Positions 46,036-56,607 of a DNA stretch of 64,000 nucleotides are shown piece after piece. This DNA is from Bostrychus sinensis (taxonomy: Eukaryota; Chordata; Actinopteri; Gobiiformes; Eleotridae), in contig CM036254.1 of assembly GCA_020698575.1 (NCBI GenBank), positions 24,776,026-24,840,025 on the forward strand, given 5' to 3'. The position numbers and the translations under genes were made by a program. The stretch's first letter is position 1; every line of letters begins with the position of its first letter. The notes below the pieces were generated by a model. The model made no database searches. It was given only the letters and a program-made list of their open reading frames with translations, and had not been told where the DNA came from.

Positions 46036-48084
46036 TCTGAACTTTTTCCAGTTAGAATTGTCAATATTCATAACAAAAAGTAACCTTTTTGAACTAAACC
46101 AAGTTTCAATAATGAGCAGACTGACTTTATAAGAACAATATTTGTCAGAAGGTTAGAGTTACAGCCATGTAGTGGTACTGGTGAACTGAAAAATCTTAGT
46201 GGGATGCACATGAGTCCTGTCACAGTAACTGTTATGCTAGCTGATAATTTTTTATTTATCTTCTACCTCTGCTGCTATGAAGTTGATAAGAAGATGAGGT
46301 GTGCAGAAAGAACCCACAACAGCTAAAAGAGGACGTCAGTCTCCACACAGAAAGGCTTTCTGGAGACCCTCATGTCTATGATGGGAACAAGTGCGTCCCC
46401 TCCTCTTTTCTGAGATGGCCCATTGCAGCAAACAGCTTTCGGTCCAGCTGTGTTGGTGCTGTCAGGCTCATGCTCCTCCGGTCCATCTCCCCCGGCCCAC
46501 ATGAGCTGGTCCCATGGCGGGCTCAAAGGGATTAGCCCTCCCAGATGAGGGGCGAAGGATTCAGCAGCAAGTGTTCAGGGGTCACCCAGGGGTCACACAT
46601 TTGATCTGCTCACGAGTCCTAATTAATATGCTCTGATGTATTATTTTAATTGAAGCAGCTTAAGGAGACATGAGCCTCAGTTTGTCAATTGCTTTAGTCA
46701 CAGCTTAGGCTTAACTGTGGGATATGCTTTGTCCGGGACAGGGGCACATGAGCTGGGCACTTGATCACATGAGGCTGGTGTTAATGAATTCATACAAAAA
46801 TGAAAACTTTATTGCTCACTCATGTGCAAGACTTGCCTTGGGTTTCACCTTAAAACATGTCACAGAAATCTGACATGTACAGTACATTTGTCATAAGACC
46901 ATAGAGACCATAGAGAACTATTAGTCTTTATTCTAAAGACACAGCAGGAAATACACACTTAACTCTTAACTATACATGGAAAATCTATGGCTGCAAAACA
47001 CAACTCACATTTTTCCAATATAAAAGCAATGTACACATTTATTAGCCATAACATTATGACCACTCTGAGGGTAAGTGAATAACTTGTCACTACTGACACC
47101 TGTTGGTGTATTAGGGGCATGTTGACATTTTGTTCATGTTTTTTGATTCTTGCATTTACCTGTGGACAGACAGACTATAATACTGCCCCTGGGCCACAGT
47201 GTGACACTCGCATCGGTTGTGGTCCACAGGTGCAAAAATTTGAGGCGAAATGAAGAAAGCTCTTAAAGCTACACACCTGTGGTGCCTTTCAAAGTCCACG
47301 TAGCCTCTGGCTGAGTTCCTGTGAGGAAGCTCCAGATGAAATATGTCAGCACTGATCTCCAATCAGACTGTGATCGGACATGAGGGCTGTTTAGACAAGG
47401 TAAGATCTGCCTCACACTGTTACAAATGTAACAAAAGCTGAGAGGGAAATGTCTGCTGGTTTTCCTGTAAACATGAACAAACCTGTCGCAACAAAATAAA
47501 GGCTCTTTTTCAGAAGTGCACAGTTTGATGTATCTCTTTTTTATTCAAAATCCCTCGACCAAACTCTGTTTGTATGTGCCTACCACTATGTGATAAATGT
47601 ACGTAAACAGCACGCATGACAAAGGACAAAACAACTGCTGTTATGATGCTGCTCGATGGCAACAGAGTAAACTGCAGCTGAAACGTGTTCACAACCTGGA
47701 TTGCATGGAAGTGGAGAAATGACAATACTTATACTTGAATTACAATTCTGTTCAGTTATAGATAGGGTACAATATAAATATCTCACTATATGGCGGTAAT
47801 AAACAGACATTATGGGTTCAGTCAAACTGTTGAATTTAAATTTCCCTGAGTGAATGAATGTGACAGTAAATGCTTGTCTGTCAGTGTCATCCCTGTGAAT
47901 GCTTTGCCATTCTCCATGGTGCACCCCACCTAAAGCCCATAGTTGATGGAATAGGCTCCAGTCAGCCCAATAACATTTATAAGTGCCTAGACATGAATGA
48001 ATTTTGAATTATAGTAAATGAATTATACTGGCCTTCCATTTGCATATAGGTAGACAAGGGACAGATGATGAACAGACTTTCTTT
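46036..48084. other. Intergenic DNA with SINE remnant
   Basis: 46300-46700 is a unique GC-richer block. A diverged 27248-family SINE lies at about 47840-48003 (gtgcaccccacctaaagccc, tggaataggctccagtca). Minus frames of 112 and 71 codons at 47.5-47.9 kb show no domain. Confidence 0.4.
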
Positions 48085-48285
48085 TTCTTAGCTTTCGTCT
48101 TTTCCCTTCCAGTGTGACCATCTGCCTCCTCATGTGCAGTGATGCACATATTGATTTGACATATTTAAGTTTCATGCCAGATGTCCTTCCTGGTGCAACC
48201 TTCTTCATTCCTCATCCACATCTGAGCTTGGGACCAGCACAAAGAGTAGACTGGCTTGTGACCCCCTGTGGCTGGATTTACATTT
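48085..48285 (-). mobile_element. LINE-tail-bearing retroposon fragment
   Basis: ccagtgtgaccatctgcctc, tgatgcacatattgatttga, gagcttgggaccagcaca and ggcttgtgaccccctgtggc: the most complete interior of this family in the window, tail side degraded. Confidence 0.6.
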
Positions 48286-51200
48286 ATATCAGACTGTGGT
48301 ACCTCTGTCTCTTTAAACCCATTTCATCTGATTAACACTTATATTTACTCTGTCTTTGGAAAATGGTGCAGAGTCTTGTGTGTCTTCATGGTCAGTAAAA
48401 TCATCAGTCCAAGTCTCACACTGCCCCTCAGAGGGATATGGGCCTTCAGGGACTGGCCCTGATAAGTGTCCCTTGTATGAGGCCTGACACTTTTACATGC
48501 GAGAGTGAAACCTACCCGGCTCCAGGTAAATGATGTCTTTCAGAGATGTGTCTAGTTATTTCTGTTTTTCTCCGACCAAAGCACAAACAGATATGCAGAC
48601 CGTACACACATAAGTTATCTCAACGCTTATAAAACCCTTGTGGTCCCGGCAGGTGTAAATACATAAATATGATTTAAAAAATCCTCCTCAGATTTACGCC
48701 AATTGTGTGTGTACAGAGTGCCCCTTTACAAACTCCCCAGAGGAAACAGAAATTTTTCCAAAAATCTCTCCCAGTCTGTCACACAAGAGGTATAGAGGGT
48801 CTAGGCCTTTAAATCCTCCTCTTGGCTCAGAGCAGTAAACTGAAGCTAGGCTAAATCATGTCATTTGGACCAATGTCTTTATGATTTGCAGGAGCAGCAC
48901 ATGGAAGCAAGGCACCTCACTTACTGGATAAACAAAAATTTGTTCAGCTCAAATAAAGTTTGATGAGGAGATAATTTTGCGAGCGAGTAACATAAAGCAC
49001 TCTCTCATGGCTGTGCTGTGAGCAGAGGCTGAGGAGGAGGTTCAGAACATGATGGACAAGAGACAAGCATCAGGGCTGTGTGTGGAACGGCTTATACTGT
49101 GTACTGTACTCACGCATACATATGTCTATACTAAACATTAATTTTACATACACTGCTGTGCAAAAAAATGCTGTTAACTAAATGGTTGTTATTGTTATTG
49201 TTGTTGTTTTTCAGGATATTTTTTAGCAATTGTTTGAGGCTCTATTGATAGGACATAGTATAGTTTGAACTAATAAAATAGATCCAGGAGTGTGTTAAGG
49301 GATTCTGTACCTTTTTGAAATACGGACCACAGATAAAAACTTAAAAGATCGAATGATTTGTTTTTGACTTTGCCATTGTGAGATTGTGAAAGGTTTGTGG
49401 TTCAATGGAAAGAGCAGTTACCCCTGAAGAAGATTTTACATTTTGAGTCCAGGTCTGGGAACTAGTATCCTACTAAGACTTTTGCCCAGTGTTCTTCACA
49501 TATGCCTTCAACACATAAGCACTGAGTAGGAAAACATTATTATTCAAGCGACAGATAACTGTAAAAGACTTTACACACATTTTTAAACCAACTCTAGTTA
49601 CAATTCCTGGCGGCTTAATCTTCGGGGGTTTGTTCTGAACTAGCCGATGTAATTATGCTTTTAATTTTAGACATTTTAGTAGCTGCCATGTATTTGCTAT
49701 ATTTATAAGAACTTAGCAAATTATCTTGGGTGCAAGATGGCATGGAGTCTGTATGTTCTCCCCATGTTACTGTGCATTCTCACCAACTTTGTCCCTTGTG
49801 AATGAATGTCAGAGAGAAAGGTTGTTATCAGTGTGTATCTCTAGTTCAGCCCATGTATAACTGGGCAGAAGATGCCAATATTAACTTACTCGCAATTTCG
49901 ATTTACTATTTTCAGTTGGTTAATAGGTATTTTTTCACTATAAACTCTTAAGGTATGTTACATAATCCCACTTACACATATCTACTGGGTTAGGCAAACT
50001 AACCTCATAAAAACACATTAGTTCAACTTCCATATTTTGGCCTCAGTGAGATCTAAACCCCACAGAAACACAGCCCTATCAGTTACAGCAGAAGGCTGCA
50101 TTGCCACTGTCTGAGTTTCTGTATTTGGGTATACAGCAGGCCTGAAAGTATTTATTTTACTAGTAAATATAAAGTGGAACTGATCTGGAATACCTCATAA
50201 AAGTATGGAATGTTTAATATTGTGTGCAATATGAGTCAGTGTCAAATAAGAAAAGACAGATGTTTTTGGTTGGTGTTTTGGTTGGAGGTTGTAATGAGTC
50301 ACACCTTTTACTGTCCAAGAAATGTGGTAAAATGAATAGTAAGTCAACTTGCATTGAATAGGGCTGACTTTTCAGGATGTATCTTTACAGTAGAAGTGGC
50401 CAAAGATAAAGACCAGATTTCAATGGGAGCAAACTGATAAATCTTGTACTCCATAATAACCCCAAGTGGACATATCAGAGGGAAAAGGTCCCAAAAATCA
50501 CAGAACAACTACAAGTAAAAATGTAGTACCTGCCAAAACAGTACAGATTTTAAGAGTAAATGTGCTGTTACATCAGAATAATAAATATATATATAGTATA
50601 AGTTACTGTTACTAATACTACTACAAAAGGTAATGCACCAAGGTCATTTAGAGCCATTTAAGTAATGTATCTAGTTACTTTTCCTTCTGATTTTTAATTA
50701 TAAAACATGCAAACTGTGATTTATATTAAAATGGGGATTAAAGAGGTCTCATAAATTGATACTGCAGTCATGTACTGTGCACAAATTGCAGTATCTGAGG
50801 AGGTCAAAGTACTACAACAGACTGCCAGCAAATATAAGTATTGGTATCAGTATCTGAATATTTACAGTTCAAACTGTCCACATTTCATTTTCATTCAAAC
50901 AGCTGTGTGTTGGTTGACAAAGCACTTAGAAAGGGATTTTCAAGTAAAGAAGCAGTATGGGAAACCCCTGACAAGCAGCAACAAAAATCACTGAAATATG
51001 AGAAAATAATGCACAAATCCCGGAACTGTTTACATCAACAACACCCTGTGCTGGAATTTAACGTCTTATACCTCTGTATGCGATATCAGATGTGCGTTCT
51101 TTGAAGTCGTAAGCTCATAATGGACAGTATGAATGGCCTGTTTTTTTCCAAATAACAACTCTGAGTCCCTCATATGACTACAGCCTCTGAGTACTGCCGT

Positions 51201-51426
51201 CCCACACATCCTGTTTGTAGCAGCATCTTGCCCATTGTCCCGGTCTGTGCCTCACCTGAGCAGGTACAAGCCCCTAACAAGCCCGAGAACCTATCCAGTG
51301 TGCTTTTTGTTATCGTGTGTTATCAACATTTAGCCTTATCATTTCAGAAGAAGCCACACACAAAAAAAAAACTGGGTTTAGCCGCGCAAAGTGGTGGGTA
51401 GCATATCTGATCCACTGATTGAGCGT
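48286..51426. other. Intergenic DNA, no gene seen
   Basis: AT-rich. Includes a possible tRNA-derived remnant near 49385-49470 (ggttcaatggaaagagcag ... ttgagtccagg), a 27248-family SINE remnant at 49730-49880, and AAGTACTTTT-style MITE sequence around 50560-50690. Confidence 0.4.
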
Positions 51427-51438
51427 AAGAAACATTTA

Positions 51439-51627
51439 GCTGCCGCGGTATGGCTCAGTTGGTAGAGCTGGGGCGGATATACAGGGCAACTACAGCCTGC
51501 CTCCGCATTGTGGGTTTGAGTCTGGACTCTGATGCTTTGCTGAATGTCTGTCCCCACTCTCTCCCCCATGATTTCATGTCACTTCTCTACTGCACTATCG
51601 AATGAAGCTGAAAAAAGCCTAAAAGAA
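51439..51627 (+). mobile_element. tRNA-derived SINE with 12-bp target-site duplication
   Basis: Perfect direct repeats aagaaacattta at 51427-51438 and 51628-51639 flank it. A box TGGCTCAGTTGG at 51451 and B box GGTTTGAGTCT at 51513 mark a tRNA-like head. The tail ends gaagctgaaaaaagcctaaa. It differs from the 27248 family and is the only copy of its kind I found here. Confidence 0.85.
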
Positions 51628-51639
51628 AAGAAACATTTA

Positions 51640-53541
51640 TCCACAATTTAGAGAAATGGTTCCCAAACATTGGACCAGGACAAAAAGTGGGTTTTCAAAT
51701 ATTTTACTCACTGAGTTCAAAAAATGTATTGCTGTCCATAGGCTTCTTCAAATGAACTCTACAGAGGAATATACATCAGATAAATATGCATTAAATGGGA
51801 ATTAAAACAAAACTTAAACAATAATGTAAATGCCAGATTATACTGTAGCGACATTCATGGGTGTACATTTATAGTACACTAACTCAACCTAATTGGACAA
51901 AAAACTTAGAACCAAAGGTGCTTAATTACATTTGTTTGAAGTCACTGATAGTTTTGGTTCATTATCACCCAAGTACTTAGTATCAGTACTGACGCATTAA
52001 CTTAACATTAACTCTGTAAAGGCGTCATCTCATTTGACCACTACCTTTGTTATTTAAATGTGTGTAATTAAGGTTCATTACTCAGTCTGCCCAGCCCAAC
52101 ATGTCAGAACACACATGCGCAACACTTTTGTACTGGGCAAGGAGGCAAGCTTCAATAGTCAAATAGTTCCTGTAATGTAAAGGTTTACAGAATAACTGGT
52201 TGGTATTGATGTACAAAACTTGTAATGATAAAAAATATGTGATGGAGTCACTTAAAAGTTGATCTTTATTATTACCAGGGGCGCAGACTGGGGGGGTAAA
52301 GGGTACCGTTAAACCAGGGCCCACTGCAGGGAATGGCCCTCAAAAAGCCTGGAACATGCTTAAGAAATATGGATCAAGTGAACCTGGGGGCCCAAGATGG
52401 TTTGTACAAAGGGAGAGATTGCTCTGATAATGTCCAATGTAAGCTTAAACTATGCAGAAAAGTCAGACAGAATGAGTAAAGATGAAAATAACGGATTTTG
52501 TGTTTGTTGTGAGTTTATTATAGTGAATTATGAGGTTCAGCTTTTGACATAATGAATATAGAAATTTGACATTAACAGTTTTGACTTGTGAGCTGCTGTT
52601 GAGGTCATGTCTAAACTGTTTACAAATACTTCTTCTGATACAGACTAATTGAACCAACTGTAAGAGTGACGTTCAAAGCTTCATGTGATTGATGAAAGCA
52701 GAGGAGCTGATGTCACTGTGGAGGAAACGCTTTGAAGTCCATGTGGGACATCCAGGCTTCACAATACAGTACTGTAGCAGGACGTCCCAAACACATGACG
52801 TATCCCCGAGACCTGGGCCCAACAATACTCTGTACATTTACTATAATGTGAGCATCTTGATGAGGGGCCAACCTTCAAAGTGAGAGTGGTCTGTGTTTGC
52901 AATCAGGTACAAGTAAACAAATGACTTAACCCTGTATCTCAAACAATCAGAAATACATTCACTCACCTGCATGAGAGGGACCTGCTGCTTAATTTTGCAA
53001 CAATAATAATCATATTTTATTACAGTTAGTGACAAAACACCCTTGAGAAAACATCAGATCAAAGTAAAAGCCAATGTTTTACCAGAGCTGTTTTGAAGAT
53101 GTCATAGACTTAAGTAACTTACCTAACCCTTAACCCTAACCCAAATAAAACCTTAACACAGGTAAGCAATTTCCACTTGTATAGTCCATGCAGTCTCACA
53201 GAAAAAAAGTTGCACCCTTTATATCTGAACATACGTGAGACACACTTATAAACCTAATGTGTAAGGCCCAAAAATTTTACTTGGAGTGACCAGACACATC
53301 ACTCATTAATTTCTTATGAATACTTGTCTTGTCAAAACAATACAAATGTACACCCATAATACATATTGTCCTTTAGCTAGTACAACACTTAGTAAATGCT
53401 TTACATTTAAATTTACTTGCTGGTACTGAGAAGCAAAAACTAACAATGTGTGTCCTAAACCTGGATAAAGAGGGTTGCATCAGGGAGGGTGTCAGGCATA
53501 AAAACAAATCAAACCATAGTAGCCCTATATGTGAATAGTAA
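51640..53541. other. Intergenic DNA, no gene seen
   Basis: A hAT-like phrase atggttcccaaacattgg at 51656 may be a diverged terminus. The short G/C-rich run at 52270-52400 resembles transposon debris but cannot be delimited. No gene. Confidence 0.4.
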
Positions 53542-53676
53542 AAAAAAAGTTTAAACAAGAAGGTCATCTAGATCTTTCACCCTTAGTCAATTCTTAATTA
53601 AGCCCTTTGGAGAAAGGGTGAAATATCTCCTAAAAACAAACCTTGTCCAGATGATCTTCTTGTTTAACCTTTTTTT
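53542..53676. repeat. 135-bp foldback element
   Basis: 31-base arms 53542-53572 and 53646-53676 pair with three mismatches. Inner arms tttcaccctt (53575-53584) and aagggtgaaa (53614-53623) pair perfectly. This looks like a short foldback MITE. Confidence 0.75.
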
Positions 53677-53684
53677 AAATAATT

Positions 53685-53765
53685 TCCCCTGGATGACTGA
53701 GAACCTATGCAGATGCCTACATGTGAACAATTTGCTGTGGTGACCCCTGAAAGAACAATATTGAT
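53685..53765 (+). mobile_element. LINE/SINE tail remnant
   Basis: caatttgctgtggtgacccc followed by tgaaagaac repeats the tail seen at 52-85. The long minus-strand open frame at 53664-54254 crosses this, poly-A and (AGC)n repeats and is not a gene. Confidence 0.5.
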
Positions 53766-54108
53766 TTGGGGAATGTGATGCTCAGTAGAATGTTTATGAG
53801 CACCCTGAGACTTTGACATAGCATTGTACTCAAAATACTTAACTTCTATCATCTTTAAACTAAAATATTTCCTAACAGTGTTAAAAAGAGGAAAGGAAGC
53901 CAACAGTGAGGAGAATAAAGTACTTGTATAGCAGTGGTGGATGCATATAAGAGCAAATGGGTACCATATCAGCAAGTACAAACTTGTATCTGGACAACTA
54001 ACACCAAAATATTCTTTATTGCTAAGAAAGATCTTGGTTAAAACAAATCTATAGGTTATAGGTAGATTAACTATATATTTACTGAAAATTGTGAGATTCC
54101 TTACTTTT

Positions 54109-54204
54109 CTACTACTATTACTACTACTGCTGCTGCTGCTGCTGAGTTGTAAGGTCAGTGTACTACCCACTTTATTTGAGTAAGATTTTTTTTTTTTTTT
54201 TTTA
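54109..54204. repeat. (CTA)n(CTG)n trinucleotide tract and T18 run
   Basis: ctactactattactactact then five tandem CTG units to 54144, followed at 54186-54203 by 18 T. Simple sequence only. Confidence 0.9.
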
Positions 54205-55038
54205 TGGCGCATTAAGCCACAATGAAGAGGAGAACTGAGTGAGGAGAGTCTCATAACATCGCCCTAGAGATTCAGCTCTTGTGCGACAGCGCCCTCTGGT
54301 GTCTAATTAGAAAATCTCTTGCTAAAAATAGACGCAGTTCTGTCTGAATTCAGTTAAATGAAGACTTTCTATCAAAAGTGTAATCTACAATGGTGAACAA
54401 AGACAGTAAATTGAGCTGTACACAGTGACTTATCTTGATCAGTGTTTGACTCAGTGCTGGAGGCTCTCCGATGGACGCCCCTCTCTCTTTGTGTGTGGTA
54501 TTTACTCTGAACTCAGATAACACAGATATAATCATTCTGAAGGGATCTCCCACCAGCCACACTGAGAGACTCTGATGTAGTAGAGTTTATCTCAAAGCCC
54601 CTAAATCACTCCCTATTGGACTTCTCTGTTATCAGATTATTGGCAGTGAAGACTCGTCACGATAACAACAGTTCAAGTGAAGTGGCGTAAATTCCTAGAT
54701 TAGAAGACAACCATAACGCTTAAAGTTATAGCTTTGGACCAAAAACAGCAACACATTCTTATAGAATCATAATATGTTCTTGTATATTTAATGTATATGT
54801 ACCGGTAATTCAACAATATTGTAAAACCTGGTATAACAATAACCAGCCATAACTATATGTGTATAGTTCAGTAAAACACTACACTTTTAATTAGCCCACA
54901 TTAAATTGTACAATTACACTGCTCTCACCCAGCAGGCTTCATAATACTAGTCTACTGCACTCAGAGACTTTGACAGAAAGATTAGTGAAATGCACACATC
55001 TTCTAAACCTTGAAAAATAAAAACAACCACTGTAGTGA
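54205..55038. other. Intergenic DNA, no gene seen
   Basis: AT-rich with no delimited repeat. The 54260-54600 stretch is slightly GC-richer and unique. Confidence 0.4.
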
Positions 55039-55046
55039 TGCCAGGC

Positions 55047-55626
55047 TAGTGGTGGAGGAAGTATTCAGTTTCTTTACTTAATTAAAAGTTAAGTAGCAAA
55101 AATTTACTCAAGTAAAAGGAAAAGCATCACATTCAAATTTCTATTTAATTAAAAGTATAAACGTACTGACTTAAAAAGGTACTTGCAAGAAAAAGTATAT
55201 GTATTTCGCACATACTCAACAACTAATTAATGGGTTAAATGTGAGGGATTTAGCTTAAAAATTGTGCTGATTACAGATGACATTAATGAACCTGTGCAGT
55301 AGAAGAGACTGAACCTGTCGGTGAAGTCTTCTGTCTTTTTTATTTTGATGTTCCTAATGAGTATTAATTTACTGCATCATGTATACTTTGGTATTGTGTG
55401 TCTACAATGAGGACACAGCAAAAACGAACAAACAAACAAAAATCAAAATACTTTGTACTTCAAATCAACTCAAAACTGTAGCGTAGAGTAAAAAGTACAG
55501 ACACTTGCTCTAAAATGTAGTGAAGTAAAAGTACCCCTTGTAAAATTTGCAAAGTAGTACAGATACATGAAAATTGTACTTAAGTAAAGTAACTAAGTAC
55601 TTTTACTTTGTTACATTCTAGCACTG
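55047..55626. mobile_element. Complete hAT-type MITE with 8-bp target-site duplication
   Basis: Flanked by perfect tgccaggc at 55039-55046 and 55627-55634, the 8-bp duplication typical of hAT. The termini are tagtggtggaggaag and, inverted, cagtgctagaatgta. The 580-bp interior is rich in AAGTACTTTTACTT and has no transposase. It ends about 0.5 kb upstream of the DACT2 CCAAT box. Confidence 0.85.
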
Positions 55627-55634
55627 TGCCAGGC

Positions 55635-56109
55635 ACCTTACTGAATATTCTATGCAATTCTTGTAGTTTCCTTTACAGCCACAAAAAGGCGCTATCGATC
55701 TATAACTTCACAACAGTGCTGCTACATGACTTCTTTTAACCCACTTGGTTAACCGTGGCCTTCTAATTGGATTGCGCTCATCAAGACCTAAACAGTTCAG
55801 CTCAGTAGCGTGAGGAATATGATGAGCATAAGCAGTAGTGAAAAGTGAACGTAGGTAGGCTACTTTGCTGTTGTTATTACTGTAGACCACGACATTTTAC
55901 AAAGCTGGACGAGAGACCAGAGATTTTTTCAAGGAACAGTATTTACACACGTTTAAACTTGTTATGTTTTATCTGTTGGGGATAAACATGACAATGGGGT
56001 GGAAACCGGGTGGTAATACGGCCATCCTGAGGTATTATGCAGATGAGCCCAGTCGGCTGCATGCCCGGGCAGCTCTGCTCGGGACCTGAATGGGGAGGAT
56101 TAATACCAG
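55635..56109. other. DACT2 upstream region
   Basis: Unique sequence between the MITE and the proximal promoter. No repeat or exon recognised; probably the distal part of the DACT2 5' regulatory region. Confidence 0.4.
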
Positions 56110-56250
56110 ATGTTCATTGGGACAGAGAGGCCAACCAATCGGAGGTGAAGCCATTTGCTGAGTGGGCGGAGCTACAGTGTATCTACTAGCCTGAGGGTTT
56201 ACTCTAACAGGTAGTTTAAAAACTAAACAAGTCGAGCAGCAACACCAGAG
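56110..56250 (+). promoter_or_regulatory. dact2: DACT2 proximal promoter
   Basis: Ordered core elements precede the first exon: ATTGG (inverted CCAAT) at 56116-56120, CCAAT at 56135-56139, a GC box GGGCGG at 56164-56169 and a TATA-like TTTAAAA at 56215-56221. This spacing predicts transcription start near 56245, giving a 5'UTR of about 90 bases. The element order is seen; the start site is inferred. Confidence 0.55.
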
Positions 56251-56319
56251 AGACAGAGTGAGAGAGGAGTGAGGAGAGATATCACAGCTTTTGGGACTTT
56301 TTCTGTTTCTTCTTCTGGA

Positions 56320-56337
56320 TATGCGCACGTCATGTTG
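56320..56337 (+). other. Short uORF overlapping the DACT2 start
   Basis: An ATG twelve bases before the DACT2 ATG opens a five-codon frame (MRTSC) whose stop lies inside the first DACT2 codons, in another frame. Both ATGs have G at -3. It is the only ATG in the predicted 5'UTR. Confidence 0.5.
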
Positions 56338-56607
56338 AGCAGAAAGGGCTCCAACGCGGGGATGATGGCCGTAGCTCAAGCCGGAGTGGACCGCACGAGG
56401 GTCGGGGAGCGACTGCACGCTGCCCTGGCCGGGCTCCAGGAGCTGCATCTGCTTCGGGACAGGCAGAGCGAGATGGTCAGCTGGGCCCTGAGAGCGGACC
56501 GAGAGGAGCCGGTCACCATGGTGCACAAGAGCCCGGAGGACCCCCGGCTGATGGGGACCGAAGAGCAGCGGCTGGAGGCGACGCTCACTGCGCTCAAACA
56601 GCAACTG
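56332..56607 (+). CDS. dact2: DACT2 exon 1
   Basis: Ninety-two codons from MLSRKGSNAG to ALKQQL, ending at donor GTAAGA. It carries RVGERLHAALAGLQELHLLR, the start of the family coiled coil. The exon is GC-rich with many CpG dinucleotides, unlike the AT-rich flanks. A 201-codon frame on the opposite strand here is a composition shadow. Confidence 0.95.

Noticed and set aside
47586..47924. 112-codon minus frame
   Set aside because: It extends into a diverged SINE remnant and has no domain.
53120..53150. Interstitial telomere-like repeat (taaccctaaccc)
   Set aside because: Only about three imperfect TTAACCC/CTAACCC units are present, too few to call a telomeric array.
53664..54254. 196-codon minus-strand open frame
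   Set aside because: It runs through a poly-A (Lys) tract, an (AGC)n serine run and transposon-tail sequence, with no domain or splice context.
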